Shown here one piece after another: positions 5,809-6,587 of a DNA stretch of 6,587 nucleotides. Position 1 is the stretch's first letter. Every line of letters starts with the position of its first letter. The notes below the pieces were generated by a model that worked only from the letters and a program-made list of their open reading frames with translations, was not told where the DNA came from and did no database searches. The translations under genes and the position numbers were made by a program. The stretch is from Thalassolituus sp. (lineage in GTDB: Bacteria; Pseudomonadota; Gammaproteobacteria; Pseudomonadales; Oceanobacteraceae), in the NCBI GenBank assembly GCA_029212275.1, contig JARGOI010000038.1:1-6587 (forward strand). Direction: 5' to 3'.

Positions 5809-5813
5809 TCCTT
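5809..5813 (-). promoter_or_regulatory. Ribosome binding site of galU
   Basis: AAGGA on the minus strand, nine bases before the ATG at 5799. It supports the 278-aa start over the in-frame codon at 5841. Confidence 0.7.
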
Positions 5814-5849
5814 GTAATAAAATTGGATTACACAGTTTCACTGGGACAG

Positions 5850-5858
5850 ATTATGTCA
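5850..5858 (-). promoter_or_regulatory. Candidate extended -10 promoter of galU
   Basis: On the minus strand TGACATAAT reads as an extended -10 (TGn then CATAAT, five of six matches). No good -35 lies 16-18 bases upstream; CTGACG is 20 bases away. Transcription would begin near 5843 and give a leader of about 44 bases before the galU ATG. Confidence 0.42.
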
Positions 5859-5911
5859 GAAATGTTTCATTAATGCGTCAGTGGCCAAATTTTAAATAAC
5901 TTTCTTTTTCC

Positions 5912-5926
5912 GGGTTCCTTGAACCC
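5912..5926. repeat. Inverted repeat GGGTTC-CTT-GAACCC
   Basis: Perfect six-base arms with a three-base centre, 113 bases upstream of the galU start and about 300 before zwf. It has no T tract on either side, so it is not a terminator. Its size and position would suit an operator for a dimeric regulator. Confidence 0.5.
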
Positions 5927-5952
5927 ATATGGAACAGTATTGACTGAACTGT

Positions 5953-5987
5953 GTACCTTGGTGGTGCAAGGATAATGCCGACGGTAC
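5953..5987. repeat. Nested inverted repeats GTACC...GGTAC and CCTTG...CAAGG
   Basis: Outer arms GTACC (5953-5957) and GGTAC (5983-5987) enclose an inner hairpin CCTTG-GTGGTG-CAAGG (5956-5971) that shares two bases with the left outer arm, so the two cannot form together. They could be alternative structures or chance. Confidence 0.35.
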
Positions 5988-6124
5988 GAATTCTGCTTTA
6001 GTCCGTTTAGCAATAATCAATCTACACTGTTGTTTTTTTAGCTAAGTTTCTTTGCTCGTCTAAAATAAACCTATGGTGTTTTGGGTGTTTGATCTACTCA
6101 GATCGCCAAAGGCAGCATTTTACA

Positions 6125-6151
6125 TGGCGTGATGCCAGTGCGCGTGCCAGT
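6125..6151. repeat. TGGC / TGCCAGT repeat cluster upstream of zwf
   Basis: TGCCAGT occurs at 6133-6139 and again at 6145-6151, a 12-base period close to one helical turn. TGGC at 6125-6128 forms an inverted match to the first copy (TGGC-GTGAT-GCCA). Such spacing is typical of a regulator site, but no known operator is recognised. Confidence 0.4.
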
Positions 6152-6178
6152 ATGATTGATAGATATACATATTAGATT

Positions 6179-6199
6179 TGTACTGCGTGCTGCAGTGCA
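6179..6199 (+). promoter_or_regulatory. Possible leader hairpin or operator before zwf
   Basis: ACTGC-GTGCT-GCAGT (6182-6196) is a perfect five-base inverted repeat. It extends to eight positions per arm through one T-G wobble (6179-6199). It ends 14 bases before the zwf ribosome site, so it could be a leader hairpin if the transcript includes it, or a protein-binding site. Confidence 0.4.
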
Positions 6200-6225
6200 C
6201 CAAAAAAGATCATAGGAGAAAGCAG

Positions 6226-6587
6226 ATGCACATAGATGCACCATTTGAATTGGTTCTTTTTGGCGGATTAGGTGACTTGTCCTTAAGAAAATTACTGCCT
6301 GCATTGTATATGCTGGATCGAGATAAACGTCTGCCTGAAGGTGCGATTTATGCGGTTACGCGTCAGGTTATCGAACGTGATGCTTTTAAAAACCAAATAG
6401 AGTCGGCCTTAAAAAGTCACATCAAAGCTGAGTTTCTAGAGTTGTCGGTGATGGATGCCTTTGTAGATAAAGTGCATTGTCTTACTATGAACGTGATCGA
6501 AAACGATGACTATGAAAACTTAAAAAAGGTGCTTTCTAACGATTGTGCTAATCGCTTATTTTACATGGCGACTGGCTCCAATTTGTA
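6226..6587 (+). CDS. zwf: Glucose-6-phosphate 1-dehydrogenase, N-terminal part (cut by window end)
   Basis: Cytoplasmic enzyme that oxidises glucose 6-phosphate to 6-phosphogluconolactone with NADP(+), feeding the oxidative pentose-phosphate and Entner-Doudoroff routes. Only the first 120 codons are visible and the frame is still open at the end of the window. The start of the dinucleotide-binding fold is clear: ELVLFGGLGDL (8-18) runs into RKLLPALY (21-28), matching the family pattern GxxGDLxxRKLxPALY. RLFYMATGSNL (110-120) corresponds to the conserved strand usually written as FYLATPP. AGGAG lies seven bases before the ATG, fixing the start. The substrate-binding RIDHYLGK-type motif lies beyond the window. 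It is divergent from galU. Confidence 0.93.
   Translation, partial: MHIDAPFELVLFGGLGDLSLRKLLPALYMLDRDKRLPEGAIYAVTRQVIERDAFKNQIESALKSHIKAEFLELSVMDAFVDKVHCLTMNVIENDDYENLKKVLSNDCANRLFYMATGSNL

Larger units (their letters stand above)
5800..6225. other. galU-zwf divergent intergenic region
   Basis: A 426-base spacer between the galU and zwf starts. I see only very short open frames (such as an eight-codon one at about 5873 and a nineteen-codon one at about 6073), none with a good ribosome site or recognisable product. The region must hold promoters for both genes. I could place a candidate only for galU and found no convincing -35/-10 pair for zwf. It contains several inverted repeats and one direct repeat, listed separately. 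I found no copy of the HexR half-site arrangement I know from Pseudomonas (TTGT-N7/8-ACAA). Confidence 0.7.

Noticed and set aside
5940..5976. TTGACT and GATAAT as a plus-strand promoter for zwf
   Set aside because: The spacing is 25 bases, far outside the usable 16-18 range, and the site is about 250 bases from zwf.
6098..6304. 68-codon minus-strand frame across the zwf start
   Set aside because: It runs antisense to the conserved zwf N-terminus and its ribosome site and has no recognisable product.

Overview
The window looks like an ordinary chromosomal segment of a marine-type gammaproteobacterium, probably in or near the Oceanospirillales. The grounds are the close match of PurC (236 aa) and GalU (278 aa) to the short Pseudomonas/Oceanospirillales forms, a Mip/FkpA-like FKBP lipoprotein, Gram-negative outer-membrane and lipoprotein signals, and base composition on the AT-rich side (judged by eye). 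The genus is inference; no database was searched.

Layout, left to right. Positions 3-713 (+) hold purC (purine synthesis), followed by a beta-barrel outer-membrane protein at 770-1528 (+) that ends in a bidirectional terminator (1583-1610). Facing it on the minus strand is a 5'-truncated remnant of an M48 metalloprotease (1656-1994); it keeps the third zinc ligand but has no HEXXH motif. After about 260 bases without a convincing gene come two divergent lipoprotein genes of unknown function: a 261-aa protein (2259-3044, minus) and a 68-aa four-cysteine protein with a TTG start (3182-3388, plus). Next is an FKBP-type prolyl isomerase lipoprotein (3456-4145, plus), which shares a strong bidirectional terminator (4158-4184) with a small zinc-ribbon protein (4219-4485, minus).

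Positions 4563-4725 (minus) hold a tRNA-Asn(GUU)-tRNA-Pro(UGG) operon with a near-consensus promoter (4746-4774) and a GC-rich discriminator. galU (4963-5799, minus) follows, with its own terminator hairpin at 4806-4844. A 426-base divergent intergenic region separates galU from the 5' part of zwf (6226 to the window end, plus). That region holds several inverted and direct repeats but no gene I can support.

How the genes relate: galU and zwf stand head to head at the glucose-phosphate branch, one leading to UDP-glucose for envelope polysaccharide and the other to the oxidative pentose-phosphate/Entner-Doudoroff routes. Three products are predicted lipoproteins and one is an outer-membrane barrel, so the middle of the window is envelope-oriented. 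I found no phage genes, transposase, CRISPR array or recognisable defence system. The most unusual items are the M48 remnant, the uncharacterised divergent lipoproteins, the Asp-Val repeat in the barrel protein, and the repeat-rich galU-zwf spacer.
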